DNA of 9,416 nucleotides from Bacteroidia bacterium (GTDB lineage Bacteria > Bacteroidota > Bacteroidia > Bacteroidales > GCA-2748055), in NCBI GenBank assembly GCA_030596245.1, contig JAUVKN010000156.1, forward strand, positions 1 through 9,416, written 5' to 3'. Positions within the stretch are counted from its first letter, which is position 1. Every line of letters starts with the position of its first letter. The notes below the pieces were generated by a model. That model was not told the origin of the DNA. It searched no databases and saw only the letters and a list, made by a program, of their open reading frames with translations. Position numbers and translations under genes: made by a program. Shown here in pieces: positions 1 through 6,372 of the stretch.

Positions 1-287
1 AATTCAATTTTTCCTTTCCAGGCCAGGTTTGGTGAATTCTCGATGGAACCGGAGTAGTAATTTCCATTGGGAGCTCCCACACCTATTCCTGCTATTTGGA
101 AGGGGGTTTCCAATTGCTCCAGGCTGTCCATCAGGTGTTGATGAAACGATTCGATAAACTGCTCTATGGTGTCATGTTCACGAGAACTAATTTCATCCTC
201 AAAATAGATCTTTCCCGATCGGTCAACAAGCCCGAATTTTGTAAATGTTCCCCCTATATCAATTCCCAGAACGACTTCCTGTGCCAT
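1..287 (-). CDS. ROK family sugar kinase, probably glucokinase type (N-terminal part, cut by window edge)
   Basis: Reading the minus strand from the ATG at 287 gives an open frame of 95 codons that runs off the left edge. It opens MAQEVVLGIDIGGTFTKFGL, whose D-x-G-G-T phosphate loop (residues 10-14) is the ATP-binding signature of the ROK/ASKHA fold. Further on, GIGVGAPNGNYYSG followed by SPNLAWKG matches the sugar-binding lobe of Bacteroidetes ROK glucokinases. The family phosphorylates hexoses, usually glucose, in the cytoplasm using ATP. There is no N-terminal helix-turn-helix, so it is an enzyme-type and not a repressor-type ROK protein. The start is supported by GGAGAA five bases upstream. 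The catalytic Asp and the zinc motif would lie outside the window, so exact sugar specificity cannot be read. It diverges from the universal stress gene. Confidence 0.88.
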   Translation of the reverse strand, partial: MAQEVVLGIDIGGTFTKFGLVDRSGKIYFEDEISSREHDTIEQFIESFHQHLMDSLEQLETPFQIAGIGVGAPNGNYYSGSIENSPNLAWKGKIE

Positions 288-290
288 CAA

Positions 291-296
291 TTCTCC
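291..296 (-). promoter_or_regulatory. Ribosome binding site of the ROK kinase
   Basis: On the minus strand GGAGAA stands five bases before the ATG at 287. It is one of the clearer Shine-Dalgarno sequences in the window and fixes the ROK start. Confidence 0.6.
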
Positions 297-315
297 ATGG
301 ATTTATTAATTGAAA

Positions 316-348
316 CAAATGTAATAAATATCAGCCGATTTGGTTAAA
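316..348 (-). promoter_or_regulatory. Candidate Bacteroidetes-type promoter for the ROK kinase
   Basis: The minus strand reads TACATTTG at 323-316, a perfect match to the Bacteroidetes -7 element TAnnTTTG. A TTTA at 348-345 lies 21 bases upstream and matches three of four bases of the -33 TTTG element. Initiation would fall near 310, giving a leader of about 20-25 nt that contains the GGAGAA ribosome site. The consensus is established for Bacteroides and Flavobacterium; its use here is inferred from sequence and position only. Confidence 0.45.
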
Positions 349-359
349 TTAGCTGATAT
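328..359. promoter_or_regulatory. Inverted repeat, candidate operator between ROK kinase and universal stress gene
   Basis: Two 13-base arms, ATATCAGCCGATT at 328-340 and AATTAGCTGATAT at 347-359, are inverted copies with two mismatches around a six-base spacer TGGTTA. The outer eight bases (ATATCAGC/GCTGATAT) pair perfectly. The centre-to-centre distance of about 19-20 bp would place both half-sites on one face of the helix, as dimeric regulators prefer. It covers the -33 and spacer region of the ROK promoter and lies just upstream of the universal stress start, so one bound protein could act on both directions. A weak RNA hairpin is an alternative reading. No T-run follows, so it is not a terminator. 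Confidence 0.45.
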
Positions 360-375
360 AACTAAAACCAATGTC

Positions 376-1191
376 ATGACCAATTTTGTTGTACCTATCG
401 ATTTTTCTGTGGATTCCATGAAAGGACTTGAATGGGCTCTGCTGTTCTCACAGAAACAGACTGTCAATATTCAAATGGTTTATGTGTTGTCCAATAGCTC
501 CAGTTTTCAACCCAGTGTTGTGGAGCAGGAACATAAATATGCTCAGGAAGAATTTGCGAAACTGATCCGGGATTATGGGCCCGGTATTGGAAACAAATCA
601 AAATTGAAACAGATCATAAAAAAAGGAAAAGTATACAGGGAGGTGGTGAACCAGGTGAACTCTTATAAAGATGCGGTGGTATCTGCTTCTACTCATGGTG
701 CCTCGGGCTTTGAGGAGTTGTTTGTAGGGAGCAATGCACTTAAGATCATGGCTGCCACGGACCAACCTGTTTTCACGCTGAGGCATTCGCCTGTACCCAA
801 AGAGATCCAAAAGATTGTACTTCCCATCAAACGGCATAGGGATACCAGGCAAAAAGTGCCCATTGCGGCCGATATGGCTGAACTGTTTGGAGCTGAACTG
901 CATGTGATCACCATATCCACCAATAAGAATAAAAGGGACCTGGAGCGGTTGGAGTCCTATTCAAAGCAGGCGGAAGGCTTCTTCAAAGCCAGAAAATTGA
1001 AAACCGTAACAAAAACACTGGTGGGTGAGAGTCTGCCTACCCTCACCTGCAACTATGCCGAAGCCGTGAATGCTGATCTGATGGTGATCATGTCCAGCGC
1101 CGTTGACAAATGGAATGTTTTGCTGGGAAGTTATGCCCAGCAAATGGTGAACAAGGCCAATATACCCCTGCTAAGCATTACGCCTAAATAG
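376..1191 (+). CDS. Tandem-domain universal stress protein (UspA family)
   Basis: The product of 271 residues from the ATG at 376 contains two UspA folds. The first spans about residues 3-140 and opens NFVVPIDFS, the usual first strand with its Asp. The second spans about 142-270 and opens KEIQKIVLPI. The ATP-binding motif G-2x-G-9x-G-S appears in the first domain as STHG at 105-108, nine residues, then GS at 118-119, so its first Gly is Ser. In the second domain only the closing GS (251-252) remains, which suggests weak or no nucleotide binding there. Such proteins are cytoplasmic and help cells survive starvation or stress; a partner cannot be read. The frame stays open upstream to a TTG at 340, but the conserved fold begins right after ATG 376, and TTG 340 would lie inside the inverted repeat. 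There is no clear Shine-Dalgarno. It is the likely first gene of the plus-strand operon. Confidence 0.9.
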   Translation: MTNFVVPIDFSVDSMKGLEWALLFSQKQTVNIQMVYVLSNSSSFQPSVVEQEHKYAQEEFAKLIRDYGPGIGNKSKLKQIIKKGKVYREVVNQVNSYKDAVVSASTHGASGFEELFVGSNALKIMAATDQPVFTLRHSPVPKEIQKIVLPIKRHRDTRQKVPIAADMAELFGAELHVITISTNKNKRDLERLESYSKQAEGFFKARKLKTVTKTLVGESLPTLTCNYAEAVNADLMVIMSSAVDKWNVLLGSYAQQMVNKANIPLLSITPK

Positions 1192-1221
1192 AAACTCATT
1201 TATTCGGGAATCAGCACTTTT

Positions 1222-1226
1222 GGAGG
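1222..1226 (+). promoter_or_regulatory. Strong Shine-Dalgarno GGAGG without a following ATG
   Basis: GGAGG is followed by AAAA and then ATAATAGCAGAA, at exactly the distance where a start codon is expected, but the codons there are ATA (1231 and 1234). The frame is that of the hybrid kinase and is open throughout. It may be the real initiation site of that kinase through a rare AUA start, or an ATG lost by mutation or base-call error. See the kinase entry. Confidence 0.4.
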
Positions 1227-1290
1227 AAAAATAATAGCAGAAGAGAAAGACCATATCACGGAGACCCTGGAGTCCCAGTTAAGGGCATTG

Positions 1291-3159
1291 ATGGAAGCGT
1301 TGCCTGTTGCTTCCTGGTTTAAGGATTCAGACGGAAACTTCAATCAGGCCAATGGAGCATTGCTTCAAATCCTAAAAAAAGAATGGTCCGAAGTGATTGG
1401 TAAAAATAGCCATGAAGTTTTCGATGAAAAGGATGCCAGGCAGAGTGAAGAAGGAGAGCGTGAAGCATATAAGACAGGCAAGGTTGAAGAGGCCACATAT
1501 TCCAGGGAGAAACACATTTTCAAAACAGTAAATTTCCCGGTCTTTGACAAGAGTGGTAAGATCACGGGTACAGGTGGTTACCAGGAGGATATCACCAACC
1601 TGACAGGTTCTCTGCAGGAGCTTCACCGCGAAAGAGAAACCCTTGAAGCCCTTCTGGAGAATATGCCCTTCTACATCTTTTTCACTGACAGGCATCACAG
1701 ATACCTCAGGGTCAACAGCATGATGGCTCGTTTGCTTCGTGTTGCTCATCCGGATGAAGCTATAGGGAAAGATAACAGCGAGTTCTTTTCAAAACGCGTG
1801 GCGAGAAAAATGCTGGAAGAGGACCGGTCGATTATCAATACCGGAATGCCGATCATTAATAAAATCGTATACTTTGAGGATGAAGGAGTGGATGGATTCT
1901 GGATGGAAAAGAACAAGATCGCTGTCAATGATGAACGGGGTATTACTACCATGATTGCCGGTATTTTCAAGAATGTTTCAGGTATGATGAAAATTGAGAA
2001 CGAATTGAAAAGAGCCAGGGACCAGGCCCAGGAGTCGGATCGTTTAAAGACCTCTTTTCTGGCCAACATGTCGCACGAGATCAGAACACCCATGAATGGG
2101 ATTCTGGGGTTTACCAATTTGTTGAGGGACCCCAACCTGAGTGATGAGCAGAAGGATATCTATCTAAAGCATATTGACCACTCCTCCAACCAGCTTTTAA
2201 ATATTGTAGACGACATCATCGATATTTCGAAAATCGAATCAAGACAATTAAAAATTTCGAATAAACCCGTACGCATCAATGCTATCCTGGATGAGATCTA
2301 CTCCTCATTTTTTCATCGGATCAGGGGAGATGCACCGGGACAAAAAAAGGTGGATTTTAATCTGAAGAAGGGGAATGAGTCTCTTGATTTTACAATTGTA
2401 ACAGATGATTTCAGGCTCAGCCAGATTTTTAACAACCTTATTGGAAATGCCCTAAAATTTACCAGTGAGGGACATATCACCTTTGGATATTCCATTAAAA
2501 ACAAAAGATACATTGAGTTCTTTGTAAGCGATAGTGGCATTGGAATCCCAAATGATAAAAGGGACCTTATCTTTGACCGGTTTGGCCAGGTGGGTCCTTC
2601 AGAAGTACATCAACAATCGGGGACTGGATTGGGATTACCCATTTCCAAAAGCCTTGTGAAACTGATGGGAGGAGAAATGTGGGTAGAATCTAAGGAAGGA
2701 GAAGGGACTACTCTCTTTTTCACACTACCACTGGTGTTGGAGGAGGCTGTGGAAGAATCACAGGTTCTGCTCTCCAATAAAACATACAACTGGAAAAACA
2801 GACGGATCCTGGTGGCTGAGGATGAAGAGTTAAATTGGTTTTTTATCAGAGAGATGCTCAGAAAGACTGGAGCAGAGATCTTTAGGGCCAAAGATGGAAA
2901 AGAAGCAATAACCATGGTCAAAAAATCCTCCCCGGATGTGATCCTGATGGACATCAAGATGCCAGAGATGAATGGCATTGAGGCCACCCGGCTGATCAGG
3001 TTATTCAACAGGGAGGTTCCCATCATTGCCCAGACGGCTTTTGTGATGGCCGAAGAAAAAGAGGAGAGCATTCAGGCCGGCTGTAATCATTTTGTGACCA
3101 AACCACTGGACAGGACCATTGTTATGGAGTTAATAGACGGTTATTTTAAAGGTGTATGA
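1291..3159 (+). CDS. Soluble hybrid sensor histidine kinase/response regulator (PAS-PAS-HisKA-HATPase-REC)
   Basis: Counting from ATG 1291 (622 residues), a PAS domain covers about 1-105 and a second about 115-235, with VSGMMKIENELKRARDQAQESDRLK as the linker helix region. The HisKA H-box FLANMSHEIRTPMNG has the phospho-accepting His at 262. The ATPase domain follows with its N-box NLIGNALKFT (about 383-392), G1 box SDSGIGI, F box FDRFGQV and G2 box GTGLGLPIS. A C-terminal receiver (about 506-620) has the acidic pair ED, the phospho-acceptor Asp at 554 in ILMDIKMPEMNG, and the conserved Lys at 604 in TKPL. No membrane segment is seen, so PAS sensing is cytoplasmic. There is no output domain; phosphate would pass on to an unknown phosphotransfer protein or the receiver acts by contact. 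The ATG has AAGGG five bases upstream, but it cuts the usual N-cap helix of the first PAS. The open frame upstream encodes EEKDHITETLESQLRAL behind a strong GGAGG at 1222, so the true start may be ATA 1231 or 1234. The stop overlaps ispD by 4 nt. Confidence 0.9.
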   Translation: MEALPVASWFKDSDGNFNQANGALLQILKKEWSEVIGKNSHEVFDEKDARQSEEGEREAYKTGKVEEATYSREKHIFKTVNFPVFDKSGKITGTGGYQEDITNLTGSLQELHRERETLEALLENMPFYIFFTDRHHRYLRVNSMMARLLRVAHPDEAIGKDNSEFFSKRVARKMLEEDRSIINTGMPIINKIVYFEDEGVDGFWMEKNKIAVNDERGITTMIAGIFKNVSGMMKIENELKRARDQAQESDRLKTSFLANMSHEIRTPMNGILGFTNLLRDPNLSDEQKDIYLKHIDHSSNQLLNIVDDIIDISKIESRQLKISNKPVRINAILDEIYSSFFHRIRGDAPGQKKVDFNLKKGNESLDFTIVTDDFRLSQIFNNLIGNALKFTSEGHITFGYSIKNKRYIEFFVSDSGIGIPNDKRDLIFDRFGQVGPSEVHQQSGTGLGLPISKSLVKLMGGEMWVESKEGEGTTLFFTLPLVLEEAVEESQVLLSNKTYNWKNRRILVAEDEELNWFFIREMLRKTGAEIFRAKDGKEAITMVKKSSPDVILMDIKMPEMNGIEATRLIRLFNREVPIIAQTAFVMAEEKEESIQAGCNHFVTKPLDRTIVMELIDGYFKGV

Positions 3160-3830
3160 AGCGGGGAGTAGTCATTGTGGCCGGAGGTACAGGCCGGAGG
3201 ATGGAAAGCGAGATACCGAAGCAGTACTTAGACCTGCACGGAAAACCGGTGATCTTGCATACCCTTGAAAAATTCTTTCATTTTGATCCTGACATGAAAG
3301 TGGTACTTGTGTTGGCTACCGATCATCGTAAATTTTGGAATGGGATCCCCCTTTCTTATGAATATAGTTCCCGGATTGAAATTGCCCCCGGAGGGGAATC
3401 CCGGTATGATTCCGTAAAAAGTGGACTGCGCCTTATGGACGATAACCTTGTTGTGGGAATTCATGATGCAGTAAGGCCATTGGTGAGCCTGAAAACCCTG
3501 GAGCGGTGTTATGAGTCGGCAGCGGAAAGAGGCAGCGGCATCCCGGTGATTAAGATGGAGGAGTCGGTACGATTGGTTAAAGAACAGGGGCATTCGGTGC
3601 GTATGGACCGATTGAAGTTGAGACGTGTACAGACCCCGCAGGTATTCAAATCGGAAATGATAAAGGAGGCTTACAGGCAACCCTGTGAGGCGGCATTTAC
3701 CGACGATGCTGCGGTGTATGAATCGCTATTCGAAACGGTCAGTCTGGTAAAAGGAAACAGGGAGAACATCAAAATAACCACCCCTACTGACCTCCAGCTT
3801 GCTTCAATACTTATTCGGACTGTTGGATAA
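3156..3830 (+). CDS. ispD: 2-C-methyl-D-erythritol 4-phosphate cytidylyltransferase
   Basis: IspD joins CTP and 2-C-methyl-D-erythritol 4-phosphate to give CDP-methylerythritol and pyrophosphate, the third step of the MEP isoprenoid pathway, in the cytoplasm. The 224 residues match the usual length for the family. The N-terminal CTP loop AGGTGRRMESEIPKQY (9-24) includes the catalytic Arg 15 and Lys 22. ESRYDSVKSGL (81-91) and IHDAVRP (102-108) form the nucleotide site, TPQVF (160-164) and FTDDAAVYE (181-189) the substrate region, and ENIKITTPTDL (203-213) carries the second conserved Lys, 206. All expected active-site features are present, so the enzyme should be functional. The ATG lies inside the stop of the hybrid kinase gene (ATGA overlap), which implies translational coupling. 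A separate ispF fusion domain is absent. Confidence 0.95.
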   Translation: MKRGVVIVAGGTGRRMESEIPKQYLDLHGKPVILHTLEKFFHFDPDMKVVLVLATDHRKFWNGIPLSYEYSSRIEIAPGGESRYDSVKSGLRLMDDNLVVGIHDAVRPLVSLKTLERCYESAAERGSGIPVIKMEESVRLVKEQGHSVRMDRLKLRRVQTPQVFKSEMIKEAYRQPCEAAFTDDAAVYESLFETVSLVKGNRENIKITTPTDLQLASILIRTVG

Positions 3831-3862
3831 TTTAGTACCTTGCAATCCTGAGCATGTAACGT

Positions 3863-5284
3863 ATGGCAAGGGTGTTAAAAATCATGATGGTTGGATTCCT
3901 GCTGGGCCATACGCTGATAACCCATGCACAGAAACCCCTGGTTATTACCCAGGACAGACTGGTGATCGAGGATATTCTCATCCAGGGAAACAGGGTAACC
4001 AAAGACCCCATTATCCTGAGAGAGCTGGTTTTTGGCATTGGCGATACCATTTTAAAGATGGAATTGCTGCCGGCATTTCAGAAAAGCAAAGAAAACCTGT
4101 TGAATCTGGCACTGTTCAATTTTGTCTATTTTGATGCCACCCATCTCCCCGGAAACCACATTAATGTGCATATTACTGTTACAGAAAGGTGGTACATATG
4201 GCCGGTCCCAATCCTGGAATATGCCGAAAGGAATTTAAGCGAGTTCCTTAAAAACAGGGATTGGGATAAGATCAATTATGGTGCCTTTCTAAAATGGAAA
4301 AATTTCAGGGGTCGAAATGAGTTGCTTACAGGAAAGGTCAGGCTTGGGTATGTCAAGGAGTATGCTTTGGAGTACTCGGTCCCCAACATTGGAAAAAAAC
4401 AACAACACGGAGCCTCTACAGGTTTTAATATGCACCACCAAAATGAGGTAATTATTGCCACGGTAAATAACAAACCGGTGGAGTATGAGCCACAGGATCA
4501 TCCTGCGCTAACCCGACTCAATGCTTTTGTCAAATACGAATACCGCAGGAAATTCTACACAACCCATAATTTGCGGATGGAATATTACAATTACATTGTT
4601 TCAGATTCAGTGGCCATTGTCAATCCCAATTTTCTGGGACAAGGATTGAACAGCCTTGACTTCTTTGTGTTGTCATATGAATTCAAACATGATGTACGTG
4701 ATTCAAAAGTATACCCGCTTGAGGGTTTTTTAGTAAAGCTCAGGGCTAAACAATTGGGACTGGGGATTATTCCCGACTATCCATACCCCACATTCCGTAT
4801 TACGGGAAATATTATGTTTCATCAGAAACTGGCCAGCCGCATCTATTTTTATAACACCACAAAAGGCAGGTACTCCTCAGAAAAGTTCATGCCATATGTC
4901 CTGAACAGGGCATTGGGGTATAATGAATTCCTGAGTGGCTATGAGTACTATATAATGGATGGATCAGATTATGTCATCTCCAAATATAACCTGAAGATAC
5001 AGGTAATAAAACCTACCACCCATACCCTTCCCCTCATCGGGATGGAACAGTTCAATAAAGTGCATTATGCCATCTATTTCAATGCATTTGCCGATGCGGG
5101 ATATGTAAACAATGTATTTCCTGATCCAACCAATACCATGGTCAATAATTGGCAGTTTTCCGCCGGAGTTGGTATCGATTTGGTAACTTATTACGATCAG
5201 GTATTAAGGATTGACTATGCCATTAACCGGTACGGTGAGCATGGTCTGTTTTTCCATTTAGAGACACCTTTTTACAGGTGGTAA
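3863..5284 (+). CDS. Small Omp85 (BamA/TamA-like) outer membrane protein with one POTRA domain
   Basis: The 473-residue product begins with a signal peptide (basic start, hydrophobic 6-20, likely cleavage after THA at 22). A single POTRA domain spans about 33-109 and opens VIEDILIQGNRVTKDPIILREL. The remaining ~360 residues are rich in alternating aromatic strands and end in PFYRW, fitting a 16-strand outer membrane barrel. BamA itself has five POTRA domains and TamA three, so this is a shorter Omp85 relative that is common in Bacteroidetes. The family inserts or exports proteins or lipids at the outer membrane; its substrate here is unknown. The loop-6 signature, normally (V/L)RG(F/Y), reads FLSGYEYYIMDG with Ser at 358 (codon 4934-4936) in place of Arg. 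The gene follows ispD after 32 bases and has no obvious Shine-Dalgarno. It could be an assembly accessory factor and need not be the main BamA. Confidence 0.85.
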   Translation: MARVLKIMMVGFLLGHTLITHAQKPLVITQDRLVIEDILIQGNRVTKDPIILRELVFGIGDTILKMELLPAFQKSKENLLNLALFNFVYFDATHLPGNHINVHITVTERWYIWPVPILEYAERNLSEFLKNRDWDKINYGAFLKWKNFRGRNELLTGKVRLGYVKEYALEYSVPNIGKKQQHGASTGFNMHHQNEVIIATVNNKPVEYEPQDHPALTRLNAFVKYEYRRKFYTTHNLRMEYYNYIVSDSVAIVNPNFLGQGLNSLDFFVLSYEFKHDVRDSKVYPLEGFLVKLRAKQLGLGIIPDYPYPTFRITGNIMFHQKLASRIYFYNTTKGRYSSEKFMPYVLNRALGYNEFLSGYEYYIMDGSDYVISKYNLKIQVIKPTTHTLPLIGMEQFNKVHYAIYFNAFADAGYVNNVFPDPTNTMVNNWQFSAGVGIDLVTYYDQVLRIDYAINRYGEHGLFFHLETPFYRW

Positions 5285-5318
5285 AAGGTGGCACGGAAAC
5301 CAGTTAAAATAGAAGAAG

Positions 5319-6353
5319 TTGAAAACGGCTAAAACATATGCTCTATTTATTACACTACTGGTAGTCGGATTCGTAGTAACCGCCCTCCTGGTGAACGAAC
5401 TGGCCGGATTTAGCCGTACATTCATGGGTTATGTGATCCTTGGGGTGGCAGTGGCCGGAGGCACATTTCTGACCGTAAGACTCTTCTTTATTCGATACGT
5501 GGCAGGAGAGATTGATCCTCTTTCCAAGAAGATCCACAGTTACACCACGTCTCAGAAGAGACTGAGGAGTAAAATTGATAAGGGGGATGTGGTCACGGAT
5601 CTGAACCAGGAAGTTACACCCTGGGACGACAATCAGTCAGAAGAGATTAAGAAACTTCGACAACTTGAGAAGTACAGAAAAGATTTTCTGGGCAATGTTT
5701 CACACGAATTGAAAACCCCCATTTTTAATATTCAGGGTTATATTCTCACTTTGCTTGATGGGGGTATGGAGGATGTTAATATCAATAAATTATATCTAAA
5801 AAGGGCAGAAAAAAGCACCAACAGGCTAATCAATATTGTGGACGACCTTGATTCCATCGCCAGGCTGGAATCGGGAGAGTTTAAACTTCGAAAGGAACCG
5901 TTTAATCTGGTGAAGGTGGTTGAGGAGGTAATTGAATACCTGGAAATGCAAGCCAAAGAGAAGAACATCAAAATCGTATTTGATGGTAAAACCAACAAAG
6001 CAATTAAGGTGGTGGCTGACAAAAAACGGATCATGGAAGTGATTGGTAATCTGGTCAACAATTCAATCAAATATGGCAAGGAGGGGGGGAAGACCACCAT
6101 CGGTTTTATGGATAATGGAGAAAATATTCTTATTGACATTACTGACAATGGCATTGGTATTGAGGAGAATAACCTGCCCAGGATATTCGAACGTTTCTAC
6201 AGGGTGGATAAGAGTCGTTCCAGAGAGTCGGGGGGAACGGGACTGGGATTGTCCATTGTAAAGCACATTATACAGGCGCACAACCAGACCATCACAGTGA
6301 GAAGCAAAGCGGGGCAGGGGACCACCTTTATCTTCTCTTTGGACAAAGCATAA
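5319..6353 (+). CDS. Membrane-bound sensor histidine kinase, PhoR-like
   Basis: The 344-residue kinase has two membrane segments (about 6-26 and 38-59) joined by a loop of only about ten residues, so it has almost no periplasmic sensor. A charged cytoplasmic linker (about 60-115) leads to HisKA with FLGNVSHELKTPIFN and the phospho-accepting His at 129. Next come the N-box NLVNNSIKYG, the G1 box TDNGIGI, the F box IFERFYRV and the G2 box GGTGLGLSIVKHI. No receiver domain is attached and no response regulator gene is adjacent, so it is an orphan here; in Bacteroidetes similar kinases often pair with an OmpR-type regulator. The start is TTG: a TAG in frame at 5310-5312 blocks any longer form, and the next ATG would delete the first membrane segment. 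Only purine-rich GAAGAAG precedes the TTG. It lies 34 bases after the Omp85 gene, which suggests an envelope-linked signal, by inference. Confidence 0.88.
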   Translation: MKTAKTYALFITLLVVGFVVTALLVNELAGFSRTFMGYVILGVAVAGGTFLTVRLFFIRYVAGEIDPLSKKIHSYTTSQKRLRSKIDKGDVVTDLNQEVTPWDDNQSEEIKKLRQLEKYRKDFLGNVSHELKTPIFNIQGYILTLLDGGMEDVNINKLYLKRAEKSTNRLINIVDDLDSIARLESGEFKLRKEPFNLVKVVEEVIEYLEMQAKEKNIKIVFDGKTNKAIKVVADKKRIMEVIGNLVNNSIKYGKEGGKTTIGFMDNGENILIDITDNGIGIEENNLPRIFERFYRVDKSRSRESGGTGLGLSIVKHIIQAHNQTITVRSKAGQGTTFIFSLDKA

Positions 6354-6372
6354 TTTTGTATCAATCACAACA
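6354..6372. other. Convergent gap between the plus-strand operon and ispG
   Basis: Only 19 bases separate the stop of the membrane kinase from the stop of ispG on the other strand. I see no stem followed by a T-run on either strand, so neither transcript has a recognisable intrinsic terminator here. They may end inside each other's coding region or through Rho. Confidence 0.5.

Noticed and set aside
96..347. 83-codon plus-strand open frame at the left edge
   Set aside because: It is antisense to the ROK kinase for most of its length and its translation has no recognisable pattern.
340..375. TTG 340 as the start of the universal stress protein
   Set aside because: It adds 12 residues outside the fold and lies in the inverted repeat; ATG 376 directly precedes the first conserved strand.
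3814..3843. TACCTTGC before the Omp85 gene as an internal promoter
   Set aside because: It departs from TAnnTTTG at the last two bases and no TTTG sits at the proper distance; the gene is more simply transcribed from upstream.
6043..6261. Small open frames inside the membrane kinase and on strands opposite the large genes
   Set aside because: All are shadows of well-supported genes, with no ribosome site or family resemblance.
6338..6358. TAATTTTG at 6351-6358, a perfect match to the Bacteroidetes -7 element on the plus strand
   Set aside because: The only TTTG upstream is 9 bases away where about 19-21 is needed, it overlaps a stop codon in a convergent gap, and it would only make RNA antisense to ispG. 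Chance match in an AT-rich gap.
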